NCBI GenBank assembly: GCA_023264995.1 | Contig: JAHFUR010000010.1 | Location: 55,754 to 119,753 of the forward strand | Direction: 5' to 3' | DNA: 64,000 bases | DNA from: Acidimicrobiia bacterium | Lineage (GTDB): Bacteria > Actinomycetota > Acidimicrobiia > Acidimicrobiales > AC-14 | Part shown: piece after piece, positions 24,822 through 33,881 of the stretch | How the letters are laid out: each line of letters begins with the position of its first letter | Position numbering within the stretch: the first letter of the stretch is position 1 | Notes under the pieces: model-generated | The model's input: only the letters and a program-made list of their open reading frames with translations | The model's database searches: none | Told to the model about the DNA's origin: nothing | Translations under genes and position numbers: made by a program

Positions 24822-26804
24822 GTGGACGGTGACCCCCTCGCTCCCCGCCGCGACGGTCGGGCGGGCGTCGACCTCACCGCCATCTGGAACGCATCCCTGA
24901 GCATCCTCCTGGACCAGGTCGCGGTGATCGAGCGGGCGGTCGTCGCCGGCATCGAGCGCCGGCTGACAGCCGATGCCCAGGAGGCCGCCGGCCGGGAGGC
25001 CCACAAGCTGGCCGGGTCGCTCGGCACCTTCGGCCGGCACGAGGGCAGCCGGCTGGCCCGGGCCCTGGAGCTGGCCCTGGCCTCAGGGGAGGCGCTGGAG
25101 GCCGGACCGGCCCTCGGGCTGTCCCGGCTGGTCATGGAGCTGCAGGCCGAGGTGGTCCGCCCGCTCGCCCCGTCGTCCGCCCCGCCGGCGACGGCCACCG
25201 AGGGGGGGACATCGCTCCTCGTGGTCGATTCAACCGCTGAGCGTGGCCGGCGGGTCGTCGAGGCCGCGGCCGGCGCCGGCTGGCACGCCGCCGTCGCCGC
25301 CTCCCTCGCAGACGCCCGCGCCCTCGTCAACCAGGCGCCGCCCGACGCCGTGGTGCTGCGGGTCGACACCGGCGACGACCCTGAGCTGGCCCCGTTCCTT
25401 GCCGAGCTGGGGGCGCGCCGGCCGAGCGTCGCCAGCATCTTGGTGGTGGGCCACGCCGGCGCCGACGAACGGGCCCGGTCGGCCCACATGGGCGCGGGGG
25501 CCGTGCTCGAGGAGCCGGCCCCGCCCGACGCGGTGGTCCAGGCCGTGGCCCGCGTCCTGGCTCGAGACCACGGTCCGTCGACGGTGCTCGCCGTCGACGA
25601 CGACGCGACGTTCCTGGTCATCGTCCGCGAGGTGCTGGGGGCCGAGGGGTTCGCCGTCGAGTCCCTGAGCGACACCGCCGACCTCTGGGCCACGCTGGAA
25701 GCGGTGGAGCCCGACCTGCTCCTGCTCGACAACGACATGCCCGGTCTCGACGGCCTCTCCCTGTGCCGGGCCATCCGCAGCGACAACCGGTGGTCCCGGC
25801 TCCCGATCGTGTTCCTCTCCGGTTCGGGGTCGCCCGAGGCGGTACGGGCCATGTTCGCCGCCGGCGCCGACGACTTCGTGCCCAAGCCCCTCTCCGTCGA
25901 CGACCTGGTCACCCGCGTCGTCAACCGCATCCAGCGCACCCGGGCCCAGACCCAGCGGCTCGACGTCGACCTGGCCACGGGGCTCCCTACCGAACGGGCC
26001 TTCCTCGACGACGCCACCCGGCTCCTGAGCCTGGCCCGCCAGGACGGCCGACCGGCGGTCCTGGCCGTCGCCGAGCTGCGCCCGGCCCGCCCGCCGAAAC
26101 TCGCCGCCTTCGGCCGGCGGCTCCGCCAGTCGGCCGCCCCCGAGGACGCGGTGGGCGCATGGGCCGGCGGCCGTTTGGCCGCGCTCCTCTACGGCGTGAC
26201 GGCGGCCGAGGCCCAGGACCAGCTGCGCCGCGTCGTCCGGGCGGCACGGGCCGCCGACGCTGACGCTGACGCCGACACCCCATCGGTGGCGGTCGGGATC
26301 GCCGGCAGCCCCGACAACGGCACCGACGTACGTACGCTGGGGGCCGTCGCCGAGCGCGCGCTGGCCCGGGCCCTCGCCGCCGGCGACGATGCCGTGGAGG
26401 TGGACGACACGGCCGGCCCGGGCCGCACCGATGTCGTCGACGTCCTGCTCGTCGACGACGACGAGGCCCTGGGCACCCTGGTGGTGCACGCCCTGAACGG
26501 CCGGGGGTGGAGCGTCCGCTGGTTGCGCGACGGCGCCGAAGCGGTCGAACTCGTCGACCAGCCGGGCTTCCGAGCCCGGGCCATGCTGCTCGACGTCGGG
26601 CTGCCGGGCCTCGACGGCCTCTCGGTCCTACGCCACATGGCCCGGCAGGGCCGGCTTCGCTCCACCCGCGTGGTCATGCTCACCGTGCGGGCCAACGAGG
26701 GCGAGGTCCTGGAGTCGCTGGAGCTGGGCGCGTTCGACCACGTGGCCAAGCCCTTCAGCCTGTCGGTGCTGATGCACCGGGTCCGCCGGGCCGTCGACGG
26801 ATGA
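24822..26804 (+). CDS. Hpt and multi-receiver regulator with degenerate GGDEF
   Basis: 660 residues. N-terminal Hpt (REAHKLAGSLGTFG, His61); REC1 (about 124-235) lacks the normal acidic pocket (VVDSTAERG, VVLRVDTG). REC2 (about 253-370) is complete (VDDDATF, LLLLDNDMPG, VPKPLS). A GGDEF-like fold (about 385-525; DLATGLPTERAFLDDATRLL) lacks the GGDEF signature. REC3 (about 540-655) is complete (LLVDDDEAL, LLDVGLPG, VAKPFS). No DNA-binding domain. It probably passes phosphate and contacts the next genes' products. GTG at 24822 follows a GGGAGGG site. It overlaps the HEAT-repeat gene by 4 bp (ATGA), so they are coupled. Confidence 0.83.
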   Translation: MDGDPLAPRRDGRAGVDLTAIWNASLSILLDQVAVIERAVVAGIERRLTADAQEAAGREAHKLAGSLGTFGRHEGSRLARALELALASGEALEAGPALGLSRLVMELQAEVVRPLAPSSAPPATATEGGTSLLVVDSTAERGRRVVEAAAGAGWHAAVAASLADARALVNQAPPDAVVLRVDTGDDPELAPFLAELGARRPSVASILVVGHAGADERARSAHMGAGAVLEEPAPPDAVVQAVARVLARDHGPSTVLAVDDDATFLVIVREVLGAEGFAVESLSDTADLWATLEAVEPDLLLLDNDMPGLDGLSLCRAIRSDNRWSRLPIVFLSGSGSPEAVRAMFAAGADDFVPKPLSVDDLVTRVVNRIQRTRAQTQRLDVDLATGLPTERAFLDDATRLLSLARQDGRPAVLAVAELRPARPPKLAAFGRRLRQSAAPEDAVGAWAGGRLAALLYGVTAAEAQDQLRRVVRAARAADADADADTPSVAVGIAGSPDNGTDVRTLGAVAERALARALAAGDDAVEVDDTAGPGRTDVVDVLLVDDDEALGTLVVHALNGRGWSVRWLRDGAEAVELVDQPGFRARAMLLDVGLPGLDGLSVLRHMARQGRLRSTRVVMLTVRANEGEVLESLELGAFDHVAKPFSLSVLMHRVRRAVDG

Positions 26805-27868
26805 TCGTGATCCCGAAGGCCTTCCTTCGGACCGTCCTCACCCTGGAGCTGGCCGTCATCGGGGTGTGCGTCGCCGGCGTGGCCGGGCACGCCCTGTGGC
26901 TCTGGTTCCGGTCCCGGGCCGACGCCCCCCGGCTGGCTCGGGGCCACGCCGCCCTGGCCGCGGCCCTCGTCGCCGTTCCCGACCTCGACCAGGCGCGGGT
27001 GGCCGAGCTGCGTGGGCTCCCCCGGCGGGTGCGGGCCGCGGTGGTCGACCAGCTGGCGGTCAGCGTGACCGGGGAAGAGGGCCGGCGGATGGCGGAAGTT
27101 GCGACCACGCTCGGCCTGGTGGCGGCCGCCCAGCGGCGGTGCCGGAGCCGGCGGTGGTGGCGCCGGCTCCTCGGGGCCCACCAGCTCAACGTCCATGGCG
27201 GAGGGGACGACATCTTCCCCCGGTTGTTCGACGATCCGCACCCCGCCGTGCGGGCCCAGGCCATCGAGTGGGCGGGCGATGCCCAGCACCCCGACCTGGC
27301 GTCGCGCCTGGTGGCCGCGCTGGGGGACTCGTCGGCCCTGTGCCGGCGGACGGCGGCCGACAGCATCCTGCGGGCCGGGGCGTCGCTCGTGGGAGCGTTG
27401 GCCGGGGAGCTGGGCGCCTGCGCCGGCCAGCAACAGGCCGACCTCCTGGCCGTCCTGGCCCGCCGGCCGGACCCCCGCTACGGTCCGGCCGCCCTGGCGG
27501 CCGTCACCGACGCGCTACCGGCGCTGCGGGCCGCCGCCGCCGCGCTCCTCGGCGGGGTCGGGGGCGCGAGCGCGGGTGCGGCGTTGCGTTCCCTCCTCGC
27601 CGACGACGAGGCCGCGGTCCGGGCTGCGGCCGCCGACGGCCTGCGCCGGTTGCAGCTGGAGGAGGCCGTGCCCGACCTGGCCCCCCTCCTGCGCGACCCT
27701 GACTTCGCCGTCCGCAAAGCCGCCGGCGCCGCCCTGGCCGCCCTGGGCCCGGGCGGGACGCTCCTACTGCGCCACTATGCCGCCGACGCCGACCCGTTCG
27801 CCGCCGACATGGCCCGCCACTCCCTGGACGTGGCCGCGCTGCGCCGGGCGGGGGTCACGCTCCACTGA
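26801..27868 (+). CDS. HEAT-repeat protein with N-terminal membrane anchor
   Basis: 355 residues. One membrane helix (about 9-33; RTVLTLELAVIGVCVAGVAGHALWLWF), a basic stretch, then alpha-alpha HEAT/PBS-lyase-like repeats (about 135-340) such as DPHPAVRAQAIEWAGDAQHPDLASRLVAAL, DDEAAVRAAAADGLRRLQLEEAVPDLAPLL and DPDFAVRKAAGAALAAL. Such repeats are protein-interaction scaffolds. Being coupled to a receiver protein upstream and a processive GT2 downstream, it may link the signal to the synthase. No enzymatic motif seen. Confidence 0.82.
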   Translation: MIVIPKAFLRTVLTLELAVIGVCVAGVAGHALWLWFRSRADAPRLARGHAALAAALVAVPDLDQARVAELRGLPRRVRAAVVDQLAVSVTGEEGRRMAEVATTLGLVAAAQRRCRSRRWWRRLLGAHQLNVHGGGDDIFPRLFDDPHPAVRAQAIEWAGDAQHPDLASRLVAALGDSSALCRRTAADSILRAGASLVGALAGELGACAGQQQADLLAVLARRPDPRYGPAALAAVTDALPALRAAAAALLGGVGGASAGAALRSLLADDEAAVRAAAADGLRRLQLEEAVPDLAPLLRDPDFAVRKAAGAALAALGPGGTLLLRHYAADADPFAADMARHSLDVAALRRAGVTLH

Positions 27869-29286
27869 TGCGCGAGCTCGTCCAGGCAGTCCTTTTCGCG
27901 TTCGACTGGTTCGTGCTCGGGTACTTCCTCGTCGTCAACACCATCTACCTGCTGCTCCTGTGCAGCGCGGCCTTCGAGATGCGTACCCACCTGCTCGTCG
28001 AGCGTTCCGAGCGCCGGTGGCGGGTGCTCCAATCCGACATCGCCCCCACCATCTCGGTCCTGGCGCCGGCCCACAACGAGGGCGCCACCATCGCCGCCAG
28101 CGTGCGGGCCATGCTCGGGCTCTCCTATCCCAACCTCGAGCTGGTCGTCGTCAACGACGGTTCGACCGACGAGACGCTGGCGGTCCTCATCGCCACGTTC
28201 GCCCTCGTGGCCGTCCACCCTGCCTTCCAGCAAGCGGTCGAGACCAAGCCCGTCCTGGCCCTCTACCGGTCGCGGTCGCACCCCAACCTGGTCGTGCTCG
28301 ACAAGGAGAACGGCGGCAAGGCCGACGCCCTCAACGCTGGGCTGAACGTGGCCAGCGGAGCCTTGGTGTGCGCGGTCGACGCCGACACCATCATCGAGCC
28401 GGAGGCCATGCAGCGCATGGTCCGGCCCTTCCTGTCGCGTCACGACGTGGTCGCCGCCGGCGGGACGATCCGGATCGTCAACGGGTCGGAAGTCAGCAAC
28501 GGGCGGGTCACGACGGTAGGCGTGCCACGGAACGTGCTGGCCGGGTTCCAGGTGATCGAGTACCTCCGGGCCTTCCTCTTCGGCCGGCTGGGCTGGAACC
28601 GTCTCGGCGGCAACCTCATCATCTCGGGCGCCTTCGGGCTGTTCGACCGCCAGGCCGCGGCGGAGGCCGGCGGGTACGCCCACGACACGGTCGGGGAGGA
28701 CATGGAGCTGGTCGTGCGCCTGCGCCGGCGCTCCTACGAAGCCGGCGACCCGAAGACGATCTCGTTCATCCCCGACCCGGTGGCCTGGACCGAAGTGCCC
28801 GAGTCCCTGCGCACCTTGGGCCGCCAGCGCGACCGCTGGCACCGGGGCCTGTGCGACGTGCTGCGCCGCCACAAGCGGGTGTTCCTCAACCCCAAGTACG
28901 GGGCCATGGGCACGTTCGTGTACCCCTACTTCGTCATCGTCGAGCTTCTCGCCCCCGTCGTGGAAGCGCTCGGCATCCTGGGCCTGGTGGCCGGCGTCGT
29001 GCTCGGCGCGGTCGACGTGTCCTTCGCCATCCTCTTCTTCCTGGTCGCCTACGGGCTGGGCATCGTCCTGGCCACGTTCACCCTGCTCCTCGAAGAGCTC
29101 AGCTTCCACCGCTACGACCGCCTCGGGGACCGCGCCCTCCTCCTGGTGTGGGCCCTGCTCGAGAGCCTCGGCTACCGCCAGCTCACGGTGGTCTGGCGGC
29201 TCCGGGGGATCTGGAAGTTCCTCCGCAAGCGGACCGACTGGGGGGCGATGCAACGCAAGGGGTTCAGCTCCCCGACATCACCCTGA
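27868..29286 (+). CDS. Processive family 2 glycosyltransferase (BcsA/PgaC-like)
   Basis: 472 residues. N-terminal helix (about 8-32), GT2 domain (about 57-330), and three to four C-terminal helices (about 350-440). Motifs for a processive synthase: APAHNEG, VVVNDGSTDE, DADT (DxD), GEDMEL (acceptor-side Asp) and RQRDRW (QxxRW). These enzymes make and extrude beta-linked polysaccharide such as poly-N-acetylglucosamine, cellulose or hyaluronan. No PilZ domain is visible, so direct c-di-GMP control is unlikely; the upstream receiver protein is the probable control. ATG at 27868 overlaps the HEAT gene stop by one base. Confidence 0.9.
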   Translation: MRELVQAVLFAFDWFVLGYFLVVNTIYLLLLCSAAFEMRTHLLVERSERRWRVLQSDIAPTISVLAPAHNEGATIAASVRAMLGLSYPNLELVVVNDGSTDETLAVLIATFALVAVHPAFQQAVETKPVLALYRSRSHPNLVVLDKENGGKADALNAGLNVASGALVCAVDADTIIEPEAMQRMVRPFLSRHDVVAAGGTIRIVNGSEVSNGRVTTVGVPRNVLAGFQVIEYLRAFLFGRLGWNRLGGNLIISGAFGLFDRQAAAEAGGYAHDTVGEDMELVVRLRRRSYEAGDPKTISFIPDPVAWTEVPESLRTLGRQRDRWHRGLCDVLRRHKRVFLNPKYGAMGTFVYPYFVIVELLAPVVEALGILGLVAGVVLGAVDVSFAILFFLVAYGLGIVLATFTLLLEELSFHRYDRLGDRALLLVWALLESLGYRQLTVVWRLRGIWKFLRKRTDWGAMQRKGFSSPTSP

Positions 29287-29335
29287 GGAGCGCCCGGTGG
29301 TCAGCCCCCGAGGGCCTGATGACCAGCACCACTGG

Positions 29336-29782
29336 TCAATCGGGTAGCTCCCGCCGGCGGGCGGACAGCGCGGCGTCGACGACGACCCACTCGGTCTCCA
29401 GGGCGGCGATCGCGTCGGCGGCGCCGGCGGGGATCGACTCGCGGCTGGCGTCCTCCAGGTCGGCGGACAGCCCGCTCATAGCGACCGCGCCCAGTTGGGC
29501 GCAGCTCGACTTGAGCGTGTGGGCCGCGCGGTGCAGCGTCTCCCGGTCCCCGGCGGCCAGCGAGCCGACGAGCTGTTCCAGCAGCCGAGGCGCCTCGCGC
29601 CGAAAGGCGTCGATCAACCGTCCTTCAGCCATGGGGGCCCGGTCCCCGAGCGAGCGGAACAGGCCGGCGAGCACAGAGAGGTCCACGACGGCCGGCCCGG
29701 CGGGGCCGGGAACTGCGAGTGGGGCCCCCTCGTCGGCGGGCCGGCCCGGGTGCACGCCGTCGCCCGCCGTTCGGTCGATCAT
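29336..29782 (-). CDS. Histidine phosphotransfer (Hpt) protein
   Basis: 148 residues. A single Hpt four-helix bundle with phospho-accepting His in HRAAHTLKSSCAQLGA, preceded by a flexible Pro/Gly N-terminus. It may donate phosphate to the receivers of the 24.8-26.8 kb protein. ATG 29782 is preceded by AAAGGACGG; an in-frame alternative at 29818 would add 12 residues. It is convergent with the glycosyltransferase and divergent from the GH16-like gene. Confidence 0.85.
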   Translation of the reverse strand: MIDRTAGDGVHPGRPADEGAPLAVPGPAGPAVVDLSVLAGLFRSLGDRAPMAEGRLIDAFRREAPRLLEQLVGSLAAGDRETLHRAAHTLKSSCAQLGAVAMSGLSADLEDASRESIPAGAADAIAALETEWVVVDAALSARRRELPD

Positions 29783-29897
29783 GTGGGAACCGTCCTTTGC
29801 CGTCACGTCGCCGGGCACACGCGGTCTCTAGTATCTCGTCCACGGACAGTGCGAGCGCGCCCTACAGTTCCCCCGCCCGCCCGCCGATGCCCGACAC

Positions 29898-30644
29898 ATG
29901 ACCGCCACCAGCTCACGCCGTCGTCATGGCCTCCTCGGTACGGTGGCCGCTCTGAGCGTGCTCGCCCTGAGCGCCAACGGTGCCGGGGCCGCGACGGCGC
30001 CGGTCCGGTCGATCTCCTTCGCCGGGTCGTCGTGGGCGGTCAAGTCCAGCGCCGGCCTGGTCGGACCGGGGCCCAACGTGTTCTCGAACAGCCCCGAGAA
30101 CGTCTGGGTCGACGCCGCCGGCCAGCTCCACCTGCGCATCACCTACCGGAACGGCCAATGGTTGTCCGCCGAGGTGGTGCTCGACCACAGCCTCGGCTAC
30201 GGCACCTACCAGTTCAACCTGGCCTCACCCACCGGCCAGCTCGACCCCAATGTCGTCCTCGGCCTGTTCACCTGGAGCGATACTGCCGCCTACAACCACC
30301 GGGAGATCGACGTCGAGCTGGCCAGGTGGGGCGACCCCACGGCGACCACCAACGCCCAGTACGTCGTGCAGCCCTACTCCCGGGCCGGCAACCTGGTCCG
30401 GTTCGCCCAGCCGGCCGACCCGACCACGTCCCACCAGTTCACGTGGGGGCCCAAGGCGGTGTCCTTCCTGAGCACCACCGGCGCTGGCGCCACCATCGCC
30501 AGCTGGAAGTACACCGGGCGCGACGTCCCCCGGTCGGGCGACGAGCGCACACACATCAACCTCTGGCTGAACGGCGGTGCCCCGCCGACCGACGGCAACG
30601 AGGTCGAGGTGGTCCTGTCGGGCTTCACCTTCACCGCCCGGTAG
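29898..30644 (+). CDS. Secreted GH16-like glycoside hydrolase
   Basis: 248 residues. Signal peptide (RRRHGLLGTVAALSVLALSANGAGA) and a concanavalin-like beta-sandwich with NHREIDVELARWG, matching the GH16 catalytic ExDxxE pattern. It is short but complete, ending with HINLWLNGGAPPTDGNEVEVVLSGFTF. GH16 enzymes cleave beta-1,3/1,4 glucans and galactans. Beside a polysaccharide synthase it may process the exported polymer. ATG at 29898 starts the signal. Confidence 0.82.
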   Translation: MTATSSRRRHGLLGTVAALSVLALSANGAGAATAPVRSISFAGSSWAVKSSAGLVGPGPNVFSNSPENVWVDAAGQLHLRITYRNGQWLSAEVVLDHSLGYGTYQFNLASPTGQLDPNVVLGLFTWSDTAAYNHREIDVELARWGDPTATTNAQYVVQPYSRAGNLVRFAQPADPTTSHQFTWGPKAVSFLSTTGAGATIASWKYTGRDVPRSGDERTHINLWLNGGAPPTDGNEVEVVLSGFTFTAR

Positions 30645-30677
30645 CGACCAGCTCCGACCGGTACCGTGGGCCGGGCG

Positions 30678-32858
30678 ATGAAACGTCACGGCCCGGTCGC
30701 CATCGCCGTCGCCCTGCTCCTCGCCGCCTGCTCTGGCGGGGGTGGGCGGGGGGCCGGTACCGCCGGGCTGATCGGCGCCCAGGTGGTCGCCCTGAGCGGG
30801 TCGTGGACGCCGGCGCCCACCAAGCTCGGGGGCCTGACCGCGGTGGCTTCCGTCGCCAACGGGTCGTTCCTCCTCCACACCGCCGGCGGTGACCGCACCT
30901 TCCTGCCCGGCGCCAATATCGGCGGGGCGGTGCCGGGCCGGTCGCCCGGCGAGATCGGCCAGCTAACCGCCGAGCAGTACCGCACCTGGTTCGAGGCGGC
31001 GGGAGAGATCGGGATCCGCGTCCTGCGGAACTACACCATCCACCCGCCGGCGTTCTACGACGAGCTGGCGGCCTACGACCGGGCACACCCCGAGGCGCCG
31101 ATCTACCTGTTCCAGGGCGTCTACATGGTCGACGAGGCCGCCTTCCTCGGCTCGGGTGACCTGTGGCGGGCCGACGTGCATGACGCCTTCCTGGCCGAGG
31201 TGACCGACGCTCAGGCCGCGGTGAGCGGGCGGCTGGCCCGGACCGGGTTGGCGGGCCGGGCCAACGGCCGCTGGACCACCGATGTGACCCCCTGGCTGGC
31301 CGGCTGGATCCTGGGCGTGGAGATCGACCCGGCCGCCGGAACCGAGAACGACGCCCGCAACGCCGCCCGGCCCCTCGTTGCGGGCGCGTACTTCCGGAAC
31401 ACGCCCGACGCCACCCCCACCGAGCGGTGGCTGGCCGAGATGATGGACCGCCTGGCCGGGCTCGAGGCCGGCGCCGGCCGGACCGAGCCGATCGCCTTCG
31501 TGAACTGGCCGACCGACGACCCCTTGCGCCACCCCGACGAGCCGTTGGCACTCGAGGACCAGCTCCAGATCGACGCCAACCACGTGCTCCCGACCTCGGC
31601 GTGGCCGGGGGGCTCCTTCGCCAGCTACCACGCCTACCCGTACTACCCCGACTTCCAGCGCTACCAGGCCGACCTCCAGGTCCCCGGCGCCGACGGCAAG
31701 ATCGACCCGTACCGCCGCTACGTCAGGGCGCTGGCCGACCACCACCGGGCCGCCGGCCTCCCCACCATCATCAGCGAGTTCGGCGTGCCGTCTTCGCTGG
31801 GGAGCGCCCACCTCGGCCCGGCCGGGCGCAACCAGGGCGCCCACACCGAGGCCGAGGCCATGCAGATCGACGCCGGGATCCTTCGCCTCCTGCACGACGA
31901 GGGGCTGGCCGGCGGCCTGGTCTTCGCCCTCTTCGACGAGTGGTTCAAGTTCACCTGGAACACCATCGACTGGCAGATCCCCGGCGACCGCCGGTCGCTG
32001 TGGCACGACGCCCTGACCAACGAGCAGCACTTCGGCTTGCTGGCCATGGACTCCGGCCTGGCCGGCCGCCTCCGCCTCGGCGACCCGTACCAGGCGTGGC
32101 AGAAGGACTCGCGCGTCCTGTACGAGAGCCGGAAGGGGCTCCGCGAGCTGCGGGTGGCCACCGACGAGGCCTACGTGTACCTCCGCCTCCGCTTCGATGC
32201 CGTGCCCACGACGTTCGCGCTCGGCTTCGACGTCCTCCCCGGCGCCGATTCCGGCGGGCTCCCCGGGCAGGCCGGTGTCGGGCCCCACTCGGAGGTGGCC
32301 GTCGAGGTGTTCAAGGGGGGCGCCGGCCAAATCCTGGCATGGGCCGGCGCCGACCCCACCACCGTGTACTACGGCGCGGCCCGGAAGTTCCTGTCCGTCA
32401 ACCCGGCCGACCTGGCCGGGGGCTCACAAGCATGGGTGCCGCGGCGCCAGATCGTGAACCGGCCGCTCCAGGTGCCCTCAACCGGCAAGCCGCTCCCGGC
32501 CGAGTTCGTCGACCTCAGCAACCTCGTCCGGGCCACGACGGTGCCCGGGTCGAAGCAGTTCGACGCCCGCGGCCAGCTCTGGGCCACCAAGACCGACGTC
32601 GCCATCCGGCTGCCCTGGGCCCTGCTCGGGCTGGCCGACCCCTCGTCGCGCCAAGCCCTCAGGGTAGCAACCGACGGCACGATCTCGGCCGTCGCCATCG
32701 ACCACATCGGGCTGACCTACTCCGGCGACGGGGCGACGGTGGAGGCCTCGATCGGGTGGGAGCCATGGCAGCAGGCGCAGTGGTCCGAGCGGCCGAAGGA
32801 CGGCGTGGCCGCCTACTCGGCGGCGATCGGCGACACCATCCGGTCCGGGCGCCCCTGA
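30678..32858 (+). CDS. Lipoprotein with GH-A TIM-barrel and C-terminal beta domain
   Basis: 726 residues. Lipoprotein signal with lipobox LLLAAC at about residue 15. TIM-barrel region (about 75-460): GIRVLRNYTIHPPAFYDELAAYD, LAGWILGVEID with a candidate acid Glu, YHAYPYYPDF, and TIISEFGVPSS with a candidate nucleophile Glu, followed by GGLVFALFDEWFKFTWN. The C-terminal part (about 475-700) is beta-rich and unrecognised. The arrangement suggests a clan GH-A hydrolase or transferase on the outer face of the membrane. Start ATG 30678; 33 bp after the GH16-like gene, same strand. Confidence 0.75.
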   Translation: MKRHGPVAIAVALLLAACSGGGGRGAGTAGLIGAQVVALSGSWTPAPTKLGGLTAVASVANGSFLLHTAGGDRTFLPGANIGGAVPGRSPGEIGQLTAEQYRTWFEAAGEIGIRVLRNYTIHPPAFYDELAAYDRAHPEAPIYLFQGVYMVDEAAFLGSGDLWRADVHDAFLAEVTDAQAAVSGRLARTGLAGRANGRWTTDVTPWLAGWILGVEIDPAAGTENDARNAARPLVAGAYFRNTPDATPTERWLAEMMDRLAGLEAGAGRTEPIAFVNWPTDDPLRHPDEPLALEDQLQIDANHVLPTSAWPGGSFASYHAYPYYPDFQRYQADLQVPGADGKIDPYRRYVRALADHHRAAGLPTIISEFGVPSSLGSAHLGPAGRNQGAHTEAEAMQIDAGILRLLHDEGLAGGLVFALFDEWFKFTWNTIDWQIPGDRRSLWHDALTNEQHFGLLAMDSGLAGRLRLGDPYQAWQKDSRVLYESRKGLRELRVATDEAYVYLRLRFDAVPTTFALGFDVLPGADSGGLPGQAGVGPHSEVAVEVFKGGAGQILAWAGADPTTVYYGAARKFLSVNPADLAGGSQAWVPRRQIVNRPLQVPSTGKPLPAEFVDLSNLVRATTVPGSKQFDARGQLWATKTDVAIRLPWALLGLADPSSRQALRVATDGTISAVAIDHIGLTYSGDGATVEASIGWEPWQQAQWSERPKDGVAAYSAAIGDTIRSGRP

Positions 32859-32898
32859 GGTCGTTCGCCTCGCGCCCGGCCGGATGGCCGCCCCGTGG

Positions 32899-33798
32899 TC
32901 AGACGACGGTGAAGAACTGGTCGAAGCTGCCGTCGGACAGGTTGTCCTTGGGGTTGAAGTCGGCGACCACGCCCGACTTCACCAGCTCCACGACGCGGTC
33001 GGGGCTGTCGACCTGCCGGGCGACCACCTTCCCCGTCGCCGGGTCGATGCTGGCGCTGACCAGGAAGATCCCGCGCTTGCCTACTCCGATGAGCCTCATA
33101 CCGTCATCCTCCTTGTGGGTGTTTGGGTTCAGTTCCCCGCCTCGGGCGGGGCCGCCGGCCAGGTCGGCCAGGTCCATCAGCGAGCCCTCGAACTCGCTGT
33201 CGTCGCAGCGCTCGGCCGGCAGCGCCGACGTGGCCGGCACGCCGGCGACGACGCTGACGTTGCCGATGAGGCCGTTGGTGCTCTGCCACAGCTGGGTGCC
33301 GGGGATGGTCGGGCGCGGCCTCTTGCGGAATGCCGCCACCCAGAAGAACCGGAACGCCGACGACAGCCGGTCGTCGGACCCCAGACGGTCCGAGAAGTAC
33401 GACTCGCTGAAGTACAGGCCGGGGGCCACTCCCAGCCGCTTGGTCACCGTGCTGGCCCACCCGAGGCACCAGGCGGCGTCGGGACCGATGACGAAGTTGC
33501 CCTGGCGGTCGGCGGTGTGCTCGGCGTCGAGGACCGGCACCTCCCCCGGGCTGAGCGTGCCCACCACGTCGCAGAAGTGACGGGCATCGGCCGCGGGGTC
33601 GTTGGCCTGGCGGCCGAAGTGGTACAGCCCTCGAAAGATCAGGCCCTCCATGCCGGTGCGGTTCTGCCGGAAGGTGGCGGCCGTAAAGTTGGTCCCCTCG
33701 GTGGCCTTGCAGATTGCCCCCAGGCGCCCCGAGGCCTTGTAGGCGGCCCAGTCGACCGTCTCCTGGAAATCGCTGACGTCAGCAATGCGCAGTGTCAT
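32899..33798 (-). CDS. GH25 lysozyme-like protein, no signal peptide
   Basis: 299 residues. GH25 fold: RIADVSDFQETVDWAAYK, AICKATEGTNF, YHFGRQANDPAADARHF, and catalytic pair in EVPVLDAEH, with TQLWQST near the domain end (about 195). The last 80 residues form a separate small domain (MRLIGVGKRGIFLVSASIDPATGKVVARQ). GH25 enzymes cleave peptidoglycan. No signal peptide is visible at ATG 33798, so it is either released with another system or is phage-derived. It has a good GGAAAGGGGAGCGAGAA site upstream. Confidence 0.82.
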   Translation of the reverse strand: MTLRIADVSDFQETVDWAAYKASGRLGAICKATEGTNFTAATFRQNRTGMEGLIFRGLYHFGRQANDPAADARHFCDVVGTLSPGEVPVLDAEHTADRQGNFVIGPDAAWCLGWASTVTKRLGVAPGLYFSESYFSDRLGSDDRLSSAFRFFWVAAFRKRPRPTIPGTQLWQSTNGLIGNVSVVAGVPATSALPAERCDDSEFEGSLMDLADLAGGPARGGELNPNTHKEDDGMRLIGVGKRGIFLVSASIDPATGKVVARQVDSPDRVVELVKSGVVADFNPKDNLSDGSFDQFFTVV

Positions 33799-33881
33799 TT
33801 CTCGCTCCCCTTTCCTCTCCGGAAATGAGCGCCGGCGCCGCTGCTTGATACACCGAGGTCGTACCTCGGTAGTCTCCGGGA

